Source of the DNA: Clostridium sp. Marseille-P2415
GTDB lineage: Bacteria; Bacillota; Clostridia; Lachnospirales; Lachnospiraceae
NCBI RefSeq assembly: GCF_900155545.1
Contig: NZ_LT732526.1
Coordinates: 2,376,441 to 2,440,440 of the forward strand
DNA length: 64,000 bases
Reading direction: 5' to 3'
Part shown: positions 15,738 through 24,464 of the stretch, in pieces
How positions within the stretch are numbered: position 1 is the stretch's first letter
How the letters are laid out: each line of letters begins with the position of its first letter
The notes under the pieces: generated by a model
Told to the model about the DNA's origin: nothing
The model's database searches: none
The model's input: only the letters and a program-made list of their open reading frames with translations
Made by a program: the position numbers and the translations under genes

Positions 15738-16646
15738 TCATCTGTCATAAAATGTTTCATAATGCCCAAATCCAATAGTAGCGCCCTTTCCAACATGAAG
15801 ATATTTTCCTGCTTCTAAAATAGGAGTTAAAAATGTCAAATCTCCTTCATACAGAATCCAGCCTTCAACTGCCGGAAGCTCAAGCCTATTGCCTTTTTGA
15901 TTTATGGAATATCTCCCGAAATTCACATGCCGCAGATTATGTCCTGATATTTTAACCTTTTCTGCCATATCCAGTATGGCATTTTCGTTCCATTCCAATC
16001 TCTGATCCGTGTAAATCTGTGAAATCAGGGAAAATCTGCGGCTGATAAATTGAATTAAATTTGAGAACGAAGGAACACTGCATAATTCCTTTCCGGTCAC
16101 AATTCGTAACGGTGTATCAAAGGATACAAAAACTGTCCTGGCCTCTCGTTCTTCTGCATCCATTAAATGATACGTTAAATTTCTCAGCCAAGTCCGCCCC
16201 TGAGCATAAATCAATTTACCTGTCTTGGCATCAGTGACCCGGATGAGTTTAAAGGGAAGCCTGGAAACACCCCAGCCCTTTTCCTCCATCGCTAAAATCG
16301 CATCCAAATAAATACCTGCTTCCTCCGCCGCATGACCGAAAAGTGTCAAATCAAAAACACATTCTTCGCCTTCCCTCCATTCGGTTTTGCCGTCTTTTAA
16401 AACATAAATAGCATATGGGTTGATTGCACCTGCCTCCTTACCGGTATTACTGAAGTATTTAACATAAAGGCAATTTTCTCTTTTCTCACATAAAAAGCAT
16501 TTATTTTCTGAAGCCGTACAAACAAATTCCCGAAAACAATGCCCCATGATACCTCTTACTGTAGAACCTAAATACGGCGGAAGAGTTCCTGATTTTAGGG
16601 ACATAAATGAAACTCTTAAAGTAAAAATTTTTAAATGATCCCACAT
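15738..16646 (-). CDS. cas6: Cas6-family pre-crRNA endoribonuclease
   Basis: 302 residues of the Cas6 RAMP type. Visible are LPPYLGSTVRGIMGHCFREF (20-39), a cysteine cluster C-x7-C-x2-C-x5-C (about 43-60) that could bind zinc, and the C-terminal glycine-rich loop HVGKGATIGFGHYETF. It would cut the hairpin repeats of both arrays, leaving the handle ATTGAAAT. It is the first gene of the effector operon; GGAGA lies 8 bases before the start. The catalytic residues of Cas6 vary and cannot be assigned here. Confidence 0.85.
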   Translation of the reverse strand: MWDHLKIFTLRVSFMSLKSGTLPPYLGSTVRGIMGHCFREFVCTASENKCFLCEKRENCLYVKYFSNTGKEAGAINPYAIYVLKDGKTEWREGEECVFDLTLFGHAAEEAGIYLDAILAMEEKGWGVSRLPFKLIRVTDAKTGKLIYAQGRTWLRNLTYHLMDAEEREARTVFVSFDTPLRIVTGKELCSVPSFSNLIQFISRRFSLISQIYTDQRLEWNENAILDMAEKVKISGHNLRHVNFGRYSINQKGNRLELPAVEGWILYEGDLTFLTPILEAGKYLHVGKGATIGFGHYETFYDR

Positions 16647-16754
16647 AATAGTTCTCCATTATTGATTTGTTAAGGATATTTTATCACAATTATTATCATT
16701 TTTCTACAAGTTGTATGTATTTGTTGTCATAATTTTGAAATTTTTCATCAACAA

Positions 16755-16789
16755 AAAAGCATCTAGTTATCATGAACTTAGATGCTTTT
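16755..16789. terminator. Bidirectional terminator between array 2 and cas6
   Basis: AAAAGCATCTAGTT pairs with AACTTAGATGCTTTT (one bulge) around a 6-base loop, with A/T runs on both sides. It lies 74 bases beyond the leader-distal end of array 2 and about 110 bases before cas6. It would separate the array transcript from the cas operon. The gap from here to cas6 must hold the cas promoter; only a weak candidate (TAAAAT near 16673) is visible. Confidence 0.75.
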
Positions 16790-16863
16790 ATCATACTTAT
16801 TCTACTTCTCTCTACTACATCTGCTTCTACTTAATTGCAAATGCCGATCTATCTAATGCGAGA

Positions 16864-19800
16864 AATTAAATCCACGAAGCTATATAAGCTTCGACGTTGG
16901 AGGCTTGAAAACCGTAAGCTGGACGGTGCTATTTCAATCCACAAAGCTATATAAGCTTCGACTGTAGGTGTCGCCCGCTTTCGATACGGCCTTATAATTT
17001 CAATCCACGAAGCTATATAAGCTTCGACGTTAATACCGGCGTAGGGATAGATGATATCACAATTTCAATCCACGAAGCTATATAAGCTTCGACGAACCCT
17101 ATAATCACATTATACGCGATTATTTCAATTTCGATCCACGAAGCTATATAAGCTTCGACTTCAACGTGGCGGGTGGAAAACAGACGGCGTAATATTTCAA
17201 TCCACGAAGCTATATAAGCTTCGACACCCAATTCATACCCTCTATGTAGTACAGGGTCAATTTCAATCCACGAAGCTATAAAGCTTCGACATAGTAGGTG
17301 GCTATTATTTTTGTCGTTAATAGATTTCAATCCACGAAGCTATATAAGCTTCGACCAGCATGGTAGCCGTTAGCGGCCCTTTCCCGCAATATTTCAATCC
17401 ACGAAGCTATATAAGCTTCGACGGCGAACATCGTCACATGCCTGTCAGATGCCTTGGATTTCAATCCACGAAGCTATATAAGCTTCGACGAAATCTTTTT
17501 ACCATCCGCATCCGCGCCGATAATTTCAATCCACGAAGCTATATAAGCTTCGACCTGACCTTGCAATACTTAAGGACACACCTGCAAATTTCAATCCACG
17601 AAACTATATAAGCTTCGACATGAGAGCACCTTTTATAAAAGCATGCTACGTAAATTTCAATCCACGAAGCTATATAAGCTTCGACATATCCATATTGTAG
17701 CGGCCGGCATTATAATATCTGATTTCAATCCACGAAGCTATATAAGCTTCGACTTTCGATCCAGCTTCTTGTAATGCTGCTATCGCGATTTCAATCCACG
17801 AAGCTATATAAGCTTCGACAATATGATGTGCCATATACGCCGCTGTATGATATGATTTCAATCCACGAAGCTATATAAGCTTCGACCGATGCCGGGGCGG
17901 CTCCTGTCATTTCACTGTATATTTCAATCCACGAAGCTATATAAGCTTCGACAGTGGAATTCCCAGAGATAAGAAAATTCGTCAAGATTTCAATCCACGA
18001 AGCTATATAAGCTTCGACACAATGTAAAGACTATATATGCCCGTACAGCATTCATTTCAATCCACGAAGCTATATAAGCTTCGACAACGAATTGAGGCAT
18101 TATAACTTCCCTGGTACTTATTTCAATCCACGAAGCTATATAAGCTTCGACTATTTCATATAAAGATGCTTATGATAATATGGGAATTTCAATCCACGAA
18201 GCTATATAAGCTTCGACATAGGAGGTAATAACTATGATAATAAATACTTATGATTTCAATCCACGAAGCTATATAAGCTTCGACAGCTTAGGAAGGAGAT
18301 TCGAATGGTAAAAATCCAATTTCAATCCACGAAGCTATATAAGCTTCGACTTTTCTTTTTTGTTTACATAACTTTTCATTTCCCATTTCAATCCACGAAG
18401 CTATATAAGCTTCGACACGGTGTAACGCCGGGGGAATGATTTTTCTGACAGAATTTCAATCCACGAAGCTATATAAGCTTCGACTGTGAAAGCTGTGCTC
18501 AATGAGCATATAGTAAGATTTCAATCCACGAAGCTATATAAGCTTCGACAGTGTCGCGGGCGACCGTGTCGTGATCGGCATTGATTTCAATCCACGAAGC
18601 TATATAAGCTTCGACTGTATACGCTGGATCAACTCGAGGATTATAAGGAATTTCAATCCACGAAGCTATATAAGCTTCGACCCGGTTAGTGAGGCTCCGC
18701 TCTGATATTCTCTTAATTTCAATCCACGAAGCTATATAAGCTTCGACCTGTGAGGGTTCCCGTATAGCTTTCAAACCATTTAATTTCAATCCACGAAGCT
18801 ATATAAGCTTCGACCTCAAGTCCGGCAAGATTACCCCGGCACAATCGATTTCAATCCACGAAGCTATATAAGCTTCGACGGAGGATTAAATAATGGGGAT
18901 CATGGATGAAATGATTTCAATCCACGAAGCTATATAAGCTTCGACATGTAATCGCCCCACCATTTTCAGAAACGATACGTATTTCAATCCACGAAGCTAT
19001 ATAAGCTTCGACTTATACTTCCTCACCTTCTTCTCTTTCCCAAAAATTTCAATCCACGAAGCTATATAAGCTTCGACATGCTAAGATATCTATTATGCAC
19101 CTGTCTTTGATATTTCAATCCACGAAGCTATATAAGCTTCGACTACAAATAGCCGTCCTGCATGGATTCCAATATCTATTTCAATCCACGAAGCTATATA
19201 AGCTTCGACGGTACAAGGGACTTAGTATACCAACCTTCTATTATTTCAATCCACGAAGCTATATAAGCTTCGACATCGGTTACAAGCGGAATCAATCCGC
19301 CGATAGTGGATTTCAATCCACGAAGCTATATAAGCTTCGACTCGATGTGTCTATTGTTTTTAAATTGTTCAATATATTTCAATCCACGAAGCTATATAAG
19401 CTTCGACTGCTTTCTCTCCTGTGAAACCCATGGCAAGTAATATTTCAATCCACGAAGCTATATAAGCTTCGACTAATTGTCAACACTCCATTACTTGCTG
19501 TAAACGTATTTCAATCCACGAAGCTATATAAGCTTCGACTATAAATGCGTTTGAGTTCGGATTCCATGGCATTATTTCAATCCACGAAGCTATATAAGCT
19601 TCGACAAAGGCAAACGGTAAAATTTACGGTTTGCAACAATTTCAATCCACGAAGCTATATAAGCTTCGACATAGCCAGATACGGCAGATCGTAGCAGTAT
19701 TAGAGATTTCAATCCACGAAGCTATATAAGCTTCGACAGAAATTGAATGAATTAAAAGTAATTGAGTATAAATTTCAATCCACGAAGCTATATAAGCTTC

Positions 19801-20529
19801 GACTGCATATACTTCAGAAGATGCAGCAGCGTTAAAAATTTCAATCCACGAAGCTATATAAGCTTCGACTAAAAAAGGAGCGCAAGCCGCCCATAGACTA
19901 CCTATTTCAATCCACGAAGCTATATAAGCTTCGACCGGCTAAATTTGAGGCTATAAAAAGCATTATTGCATTTCAATCCACGAAGCTATATAAGCTTCGA
20001 CGAGCGCCTACCGAGGATGTAACAGCCAAGATCATGATTTCAATCCACGAAGCTATATAAGCTTCGACCAAACTTTTTTCGGTTAAGCCTCGCCTTGTCC
20101 GGGATTTCAATCCACGAAGCTATATAAGCTTCGACAAGGCTCAGGGGAGATTGATTAACGATATGCAGATTTCAATCCACGAAGCTATATAAGCTTCGAC
20201 GCAGCTGGGGCTGAGTGGAGGATGTAATTAAATAATTTCAATCCACGAAGCTATATAAGCTTCGACTCCTGGCTGATGCAATAATATTTTCGGTCTTCGA
20301 TTTCAATCCACGAAGCTATATAAGCTTCGACCTGCCGTTCCTTGTATGCGTTTCTGGCTGCTCTGATTTCAATCCACGAAGCTATATAAGCTTCGACATG
20401 TACGAGCTAAAATGACGTTTGCATCCTTCTGATTTCAATCCACGAAGCTATATAAGCTTCGACTGAAGATGGCAGGTCGAAAGGTGGTGAAACGATGATT
20501 TCAATCCACGAAGCTATATAAGCTTCGAC
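16864..20529 (-). CRISPR. CRISPR array 2: 56 repeats, 55 spacers
   Basis: Repeats of 32 nt at about 66-base intervals from 16864 to 20498; spacers are mostly 33-36 nt. In transcript orientation (minus strand) the repeat is GTCGAAGC, loop TTATATA, GCTTCG, then GTGGATTGAAAT, so the crRNA handle is ATTGAAAT. The leader is to the right. Changed repeats cluster at the old (left) end: 16864 (two changes), 16931 (CACAAAGC), 17128 (TCGATCC), 17260 (one base short, 31 nt) and 17588 (CGAAAC). I saw no duplicated spacer. The peptide repeats that appear when this stretch is translated are artefacts of the array. Confidence 0.98.
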
Positions 20530-20578
20530 AGCAAATACATCTAATATTCCCCTCCTCACCTTTCAAAATTTTGATACA

Positions 20579-20607
20579 ATTATACAACAAAACCAAACAT
20601 TAATCAA
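20579..20607 (-). promoter_or_regulatory. Leader promoter of CRISPR array 2
   Basis: Minus strand: -35 TTGATT (20602-20607), 17-base spacer, -10 TATAAT (20579-20584), 49 bases from the first repeat, identical in spacing to leader 1. Confidence 0.75.
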
Positions 20608-20657
20608 ATTAAATCCAGTATCCTTAAAAAATAGTGCAACTCTCCCCCATAATTAAA

Positions 20658-20700
20658 GTGCGAATCCCCCAGGGAATTTATGTTCACTTGAGTTTCGCAC
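20658..20700. promoter_or_regulatory. Conserved 43-nt inverted-repeat element in leader 2
   Basis: The second copy of the leader element has the same length and 39 of 43 bases identical to 6845-6887. The outer stem here is GTGCGAA/TTCGCAC (7 bp). The centre CCCCCAGGGAATT is conserved. It begins 128 bases from the first repeat, against 127 in leader 1. Confidence 0.7.
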
Positions 20701-21033
20701 CAATTGATTATTTCTTCATTAAACTAAAATTTCTTACACTTTATTTTAAACAAGACAATAATAAATCCTATTTCAATCTGTATAATTATTTTATATTTTT
20801 TAAATTACACCTAACTCATAAAATAAAGCATTAATTACCTTATATAAACAATATCATATCATCATGCTATAACTAATTTCATTCAACTTCTATATTTTAA
20901 TAAAATATATCATTATTATAACTTTATCACATAACAACATAAAATACCAAAGAAACCTCATTTTCTTTACAAAAATTATTAATACAACCTCATACACAAA
21001 AACATATCATCAAACACCACGAATGCTCTATGC
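20701..21033. other. AT-rich gene-free stretch upstream of leader 2
   Basis: Very AT-rich sequence without a credible gene, ribosome site or RNA structure. It separates the leader of array 2 from the hppA terminator. I see nothing further in it. Confidence 0.6.
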
Positions 21034-21062
21034 AAAAGGAACGCAGCAAACTACTGCGTTCC
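21034..21062 (-). terminator. Terminator of hppA
   Basis: GGAACGCAG/CTGCGTTCC stem with a 7-base loop, followed on the minus strand by TTTT. It lies 51 bases after the hppA stop. Confidence 0.8.
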
Positions 21063-21113
21063 CCAAAAGCCTATTCAATTCTAACAACACTCCAGTTACT
21101 CAAAACAAAAACA

Positions 21114-23201
21114 TCAAAACAGCGAAAACGCCAGGAACAAAGAAGACATCAGGGACGCCACCAGTGAAACAACCGTGATCTGAGTATTAAGCGATGGACC
21201 GGCCGTATCCTTAAACGGGTCACCAACCGTATCCCCAACAACTGCAGCCTTATGGGCCTCACTGCCCTTCCCCCCGTTTCCTCCTGCTTCAATGTACTTC
21301 TTCGCATTATCCCACAAACCGCCCGAATTGCTCATGAACAATGCAAGCAGCAGGCCGCTGATAATATTTCCTGCAAGATAACCTCCCATTGCCTCCACAC
21401 CGCCGATAAAACCGACCACAATGGTAACGATGATACTCACGAGACCGGCAGGAATCAGTTCCTTTAACGCCCCATGGGTCGCAATATCAATGCATTTATC
21501 ATACTCAGGAATTACCCCTGGCTTGCCTTCCTTTAAGCCCTTGATCTCCCGGAACTGGCGGTGGATTTCCGAAACCATCCGCTGTGCATTCCGGTCGACT
21601 CCCAGCATCAGCATAGCAGAAAAGATGGCAGGGATGGCTGCCCCCACCAGCATTCCGAAAAATACAGTGGGGTTGATGATATCAAACCCGGTCAAAACCG
21701 TGGCACCCGCTGCCTCGTTCACTTCGCTCATGAAAGCGCCTAAAAGTGAGATGATGGTCAGACCCGCAGCGGCAATGGCAAAGCCCTTGGTCACGGCTTT
21801 TACCGTATTGCCCGCGCTGTCAAGAGAGTCCGTGATCTCAAGTGCCTCATCCCCCAGATCCCCCATTTCCACCAGACCCCGGGCATTGTCAGCAATCGGT
21901 CCATAAGCATCGTTTGAAATAATCATTCCTACGATGGAGAGCATTCCCACCGCCGCCATTGAGATACCGAACATCCCGGCAGTAGGATCATCGGGAGCGA
22001 TGGAAGCGCAAAGATTATAGGAAATCATTGCAGAGACTCCAATACCGACCATGGCCGGCAAAACGCTTAAAAAGCCATAGGATACGCCGGACAGGATCGT
22101 AAATGCCGGTCCGGATTCCGATGCCCTGGCAACATTGCGGACCGGTTTTTTATTGTCATTGGTGAAATAGTCGCTGGTAATGCCAATGATGACTCCGACA
22201 AACAGGCCAACTGCGGTAGCCCCCCAAATGCGCCAGTCAAACTGAAAGGCCATGGTCGCACCGGCAGTGAGAACCGTGAAAATACCGGTGGTAATATAGG
22301 TGCTCATATTAAGCGCCAGGGTAGGATCGCCCTTTTTTCCCATGCGCGCCGCCATGACGCCGATGATCGAAGACAAAAGGCCCAGGGCCGCGTAGCAGAA
22401 TACCATGGCTGCGAAATCGGTCCCCATCTTATTACCCAGAGCGATTGCCATGACAAGTGCAGATGCCATGGAAGCCACATTGGAATCAAACAGGTCTGCC
22501 CCCATGCCTGCCACATCGCCCACATTATCACCCACATTATCGGCAATTACGGCCGGGTTGCGGGGGTCATCCTCAGGGATTCCTAACTCCACCTTACCAA
22601 CAAGGTCAGCGCTGATATCTGCTGTCTTGGTGAAGATTCCCCCGCCGGCCTTGGCGAACAAAGCCAGGGAACTGGCACCAAAGCTGAATCCCAGTAACGC
22701 CGTGGAATCCCTGGTGATGAGCATTACAAGCGTTACCCCCAAAAGAGAACTGCCCACCACAGCCATGCCCATAACCGCCCCTCCGCGGAAGGCAGCCAGA
22801 AACGCAGGCTTTAAGCCGCCTTTTTGGGCTGATTCAGCGGTTTTAATATTGGCTACGGTGGCTACCTGAATCCCGATCTTGCCGGCGGCCGCGGAAAAAA
22901 CAGTACCGCAGATGTAAGCAAGAACGATTGTTAGATTATGTAAAACAGAACCCCCATTCCAGACGGGAGAAGGCAGAAACAAAAAAATCAGGAGAGCGGC
23001 TCCCCCGCAGAATTTCATAAGAACGAGATACTCTTTTCGAAGAAATGTATTTGCGCCCTGCCTGATGTAGCCCCCGACCTCTTCCACCCGCTTATTGGAT
23101 GACGGTTGTGCAAAAACCCAGCGGTACAACCAGACCGCGAACGCAAACGCAAAGATAGAAACAAAAATGGAAATGATTAGAAATAAGTTTAAATTCCCCA
23201 T
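21114..23201 (-). CDS. hppA: Membrane-bound proton-translocating pyrophosphatase
   Basis: 695 residues with about 15-16 membrane segments. It hydrolyses cytoplasmic pyrophosphate and pumps ions outward. The catalytic loop is intact: GGGIFTKTADISADLVGK (187-203), then EDDPRNPAVIADNVGDNVGD (210-229). The segment GNTVKAVTKG has K468 and T471 where potassium-dependent enzymes have Ala at the lysine position, so a potassium-independent H+-pump is predicted from family knowledge. The gene has AGGAGGT before the start, stands alone, and is divergent from a LysR-type gene. Confidence 0.95.
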   Translation of the reverse strand: MGNLNLFLIISIFVSIFAFAFAVWLYRWVFAQPSSNKRVEEVGGYIRQGANTFLRKEYLVLMKFCGGAALLIFLFLPSPVWNGGSVLHNLTIVLAYICGTVFSAAAGKIGIQVATVANIKTAESAQKGGLKPAFLAAFRGGAVMGMAVVGSSLLGVTLVMLITRDSTALLGFSFGASSLALFAKAGGGIFTKTADISADLVGKVELGIPEDDPRNPAVIADNVGDNVGDVAGMGADLFDSNVASMASALVMAIALGNKMGTDFAAMVFCYAALGLLSSIIGVMAARMGKKGDPTLALNMSTYITTGIFTVLTAGATMAFQFDWRIWGATAVGLFVGVIIGITSDYFTNDNKKPVRNVARASESGPAFTILSGVSYGFLSVLPAMVGIGVSAMISYNLCASIAPDDPTAGMFGISMAAVGMLSIVGMIISNDAYGPIADNARGLVEMGDLGDEALEITDSLDSAGNTVKAVTKGFAIAAAGLTIISLLGAFMSEVNEAAGATVLTGFDIINPTVFFGMLVGAAIPAIFSAMLMLGVDRNAQRMVSEIHRQFREIKGLKEGKPGVIPEYDKCIDIATHGALKELIPAGLVSIIVTIVVGFIGGVEAMGGYLAGNIISGLLLALFMSNSGGLWDNAKKYIEAGGNGGKGSEAHKAAVVGDTVGDPFKDTAGPSLNTQITVVSLVASLMSSLFLAFSLF

Positions 23202-23401
23202 GGTACCATTAACCTCCTACTTTCTTAAAAATGAAAAGAGTTATCTATTTTGTCACTGTATATAATATCACTTTTTTCTATAATTTCGCATATATATTTT
23301 GTTAAAATTTACCTGTCGTTTTTTGTAAATAAAAGGATATTATTGTACTTAATTGCTGAAAAATATATTTCTTCATCGGTATATTTATGTCTCATATCAC
23401 A

Positions 23402-23430
23402 AACAGTACGTTTTGCCTTAAAATACTGTT
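23402..23430. promoter_or_regulatory. Inverted repeat in the hppA / LysR intergenic region
   Basis: AACAGTA and TACTGTT form a perfect 7-bp inverted repeat with a 15-base spacer. It lies within the 352-base divergent gap, 65 bases before the -35 of the LysR gene. It is a plausible operator for the LysR protein, but could be chance in AT-rich DNA. The hppA promoter itself was not clear. Confidence 0.3.
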
Positions 23431-23470
23431 ACAGGTCTTCTGATTTCTACAAATTTCAACATTTCATTCC

Positions 23471-23499
23471 TTTTAAAATGATTTCTCATTTGATATAAT
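23471..23499 (+). promoter_or_regulatory. Promoter of the LysR-type gene
   Basis: -35 TTTTAA, 17-base spacer, -10 TATAAT at 23494-23499, about 55 bases before the start codon, which has AAAGGAG ahead of it. Confidence 0.5.
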
Positions 23500-23553
23500 A
23501 TATCATTGTAGCGGCATCATAGAACCAGCCAGTCACGCAAAGGAGAACTCATC

Positions 23554-24453
23554 ATGGACACCCGGTATCTCAGTTATATTTTAACCATTGCCAAAAAAGA
23601 AAATATGACAAAAGCAGCGGAAGAATTGTACGTTTCCCAGTCCACCTTAAGCCAGTACTTATCGAAACTGGAAAGCGAACTGGGCACTCCGCTTTTCTAC
23701 CGGAGCAAAGGCCGCCTGACCCTGACTCCGGCGGGACAGCTCTACATTCAGGCGGCCGAAAAGGTGATGTCCATTAAGAATATCCTCTATCAGAATATAC
23801 AGAACATCGATAACCGGGGGCACTTAACCGTCGGTGTCACCTCACAGTTCGGGCTGGAGATGCTTACAGAGATCATACCGGCCTTTAAAAACCGCTATCC
23901 GGAAGTAACCATCGAGATTTCAGAGACAAATTTACCGACCCTGACAAAGCTTATACTGGAAGAAAGCATTGACTGCGCGATCATGGCATTAAATGTCACT
24001 GAACCGTTTTCCCCGGATCAGGTTCACATACTGAGGGAAGAAGAGGTGCTTTTCTCCATTCCGGTCAGCCACCCTTACCGAAGGAAGAATCCGGACAGAC
24101 CCATTAAGATCAGCGAATTTGCAGAAAATTTTGGTGATGAAAACATCCTGCTGTCAAAAAAAGGATCCACCTTGCGCAACCTGACCGATACGGTATTGGA
24201 AAAAGCGGACTGGATCCCCAGTACCGTATGTGAAACCAACAGCATATCCACCACCCGGAGCATGGTTGCCATGGGAATCGGTGTTACCTTTATCAGCGAA
24301 TCCTGCGCCAGGGACCGGGAGCATGTTGCCTACTACTCCGTTTCCCCCCGCTTAACCAGGCTAAATGCCCTGGTAACCAGAAAGAACTGGATCTTAAGCA
24401 AGGCCGGGGAAAGCTTCTGCAATGATATAAAAAATTATTTCCATTCAATATAA
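23554..24453 (+). CDS. LysR-family transcriptional regulator
   Basis: 299 residues. The N-terminal winged helix-turn-helix reads MTKAAEELYVSQSTLSQYLSKLESELG (18-44), followed by PLFYRSKGRLTLTPAG. The rest is a LysR effector-binding domain starting LTVGVTSQFGLEML near 90. It is divergent from hppA and converges on the first Csp-like gene, with only 11 bases between the stop codons. The regulated gene is unknown: it could be itself, hppA or a distant locus. Confidence 0.9.
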   Translation: MDTRYLSYILTIAKKENMTKAAEELYVSQSTLSQYLSKLESELGTPLFYRSKGRLTLTPAGQLYIQAAEKVMSIKNILYQNIQNIDNRGHLTVGVTSQFGLEMLTEIIPAFKNRYPEVTIEISETNLPTLTKLILEESIDCAIMALNVTEPFSPDQVHILREEEVLFSIPVSHPYRRKNPDRPIKISEFAENFGDENILLSKKGSTLRNLTDTVLEKADWIPSTVCETNSISTTRSMVAMGIGVTFISESCARDREHVAYYSVSPRLTRLNALVTRKNWILSKAGESFCNDIKNYFHSI

Positions 24454-24464
24454 TAAGCAGCTGG

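Noticed and set aside
17013-19424. Apparent proteins with repeated VEAYIASWIEI or FQSTKLYKLR units
   Set aside because: They are translations of the CRISPR repeats of array 2; the same happens in array 1. The period is repeat plus spacer, with no ribosome sites of their own.
6130-21000. cas1, cas2, reverse transcriptase or CARF/SAVED effector genes in the CRISPR locus
   Set aside because: All seven genes between the arrays are accounted for, and none shows Cas1, Cas2, RT or CARF features.
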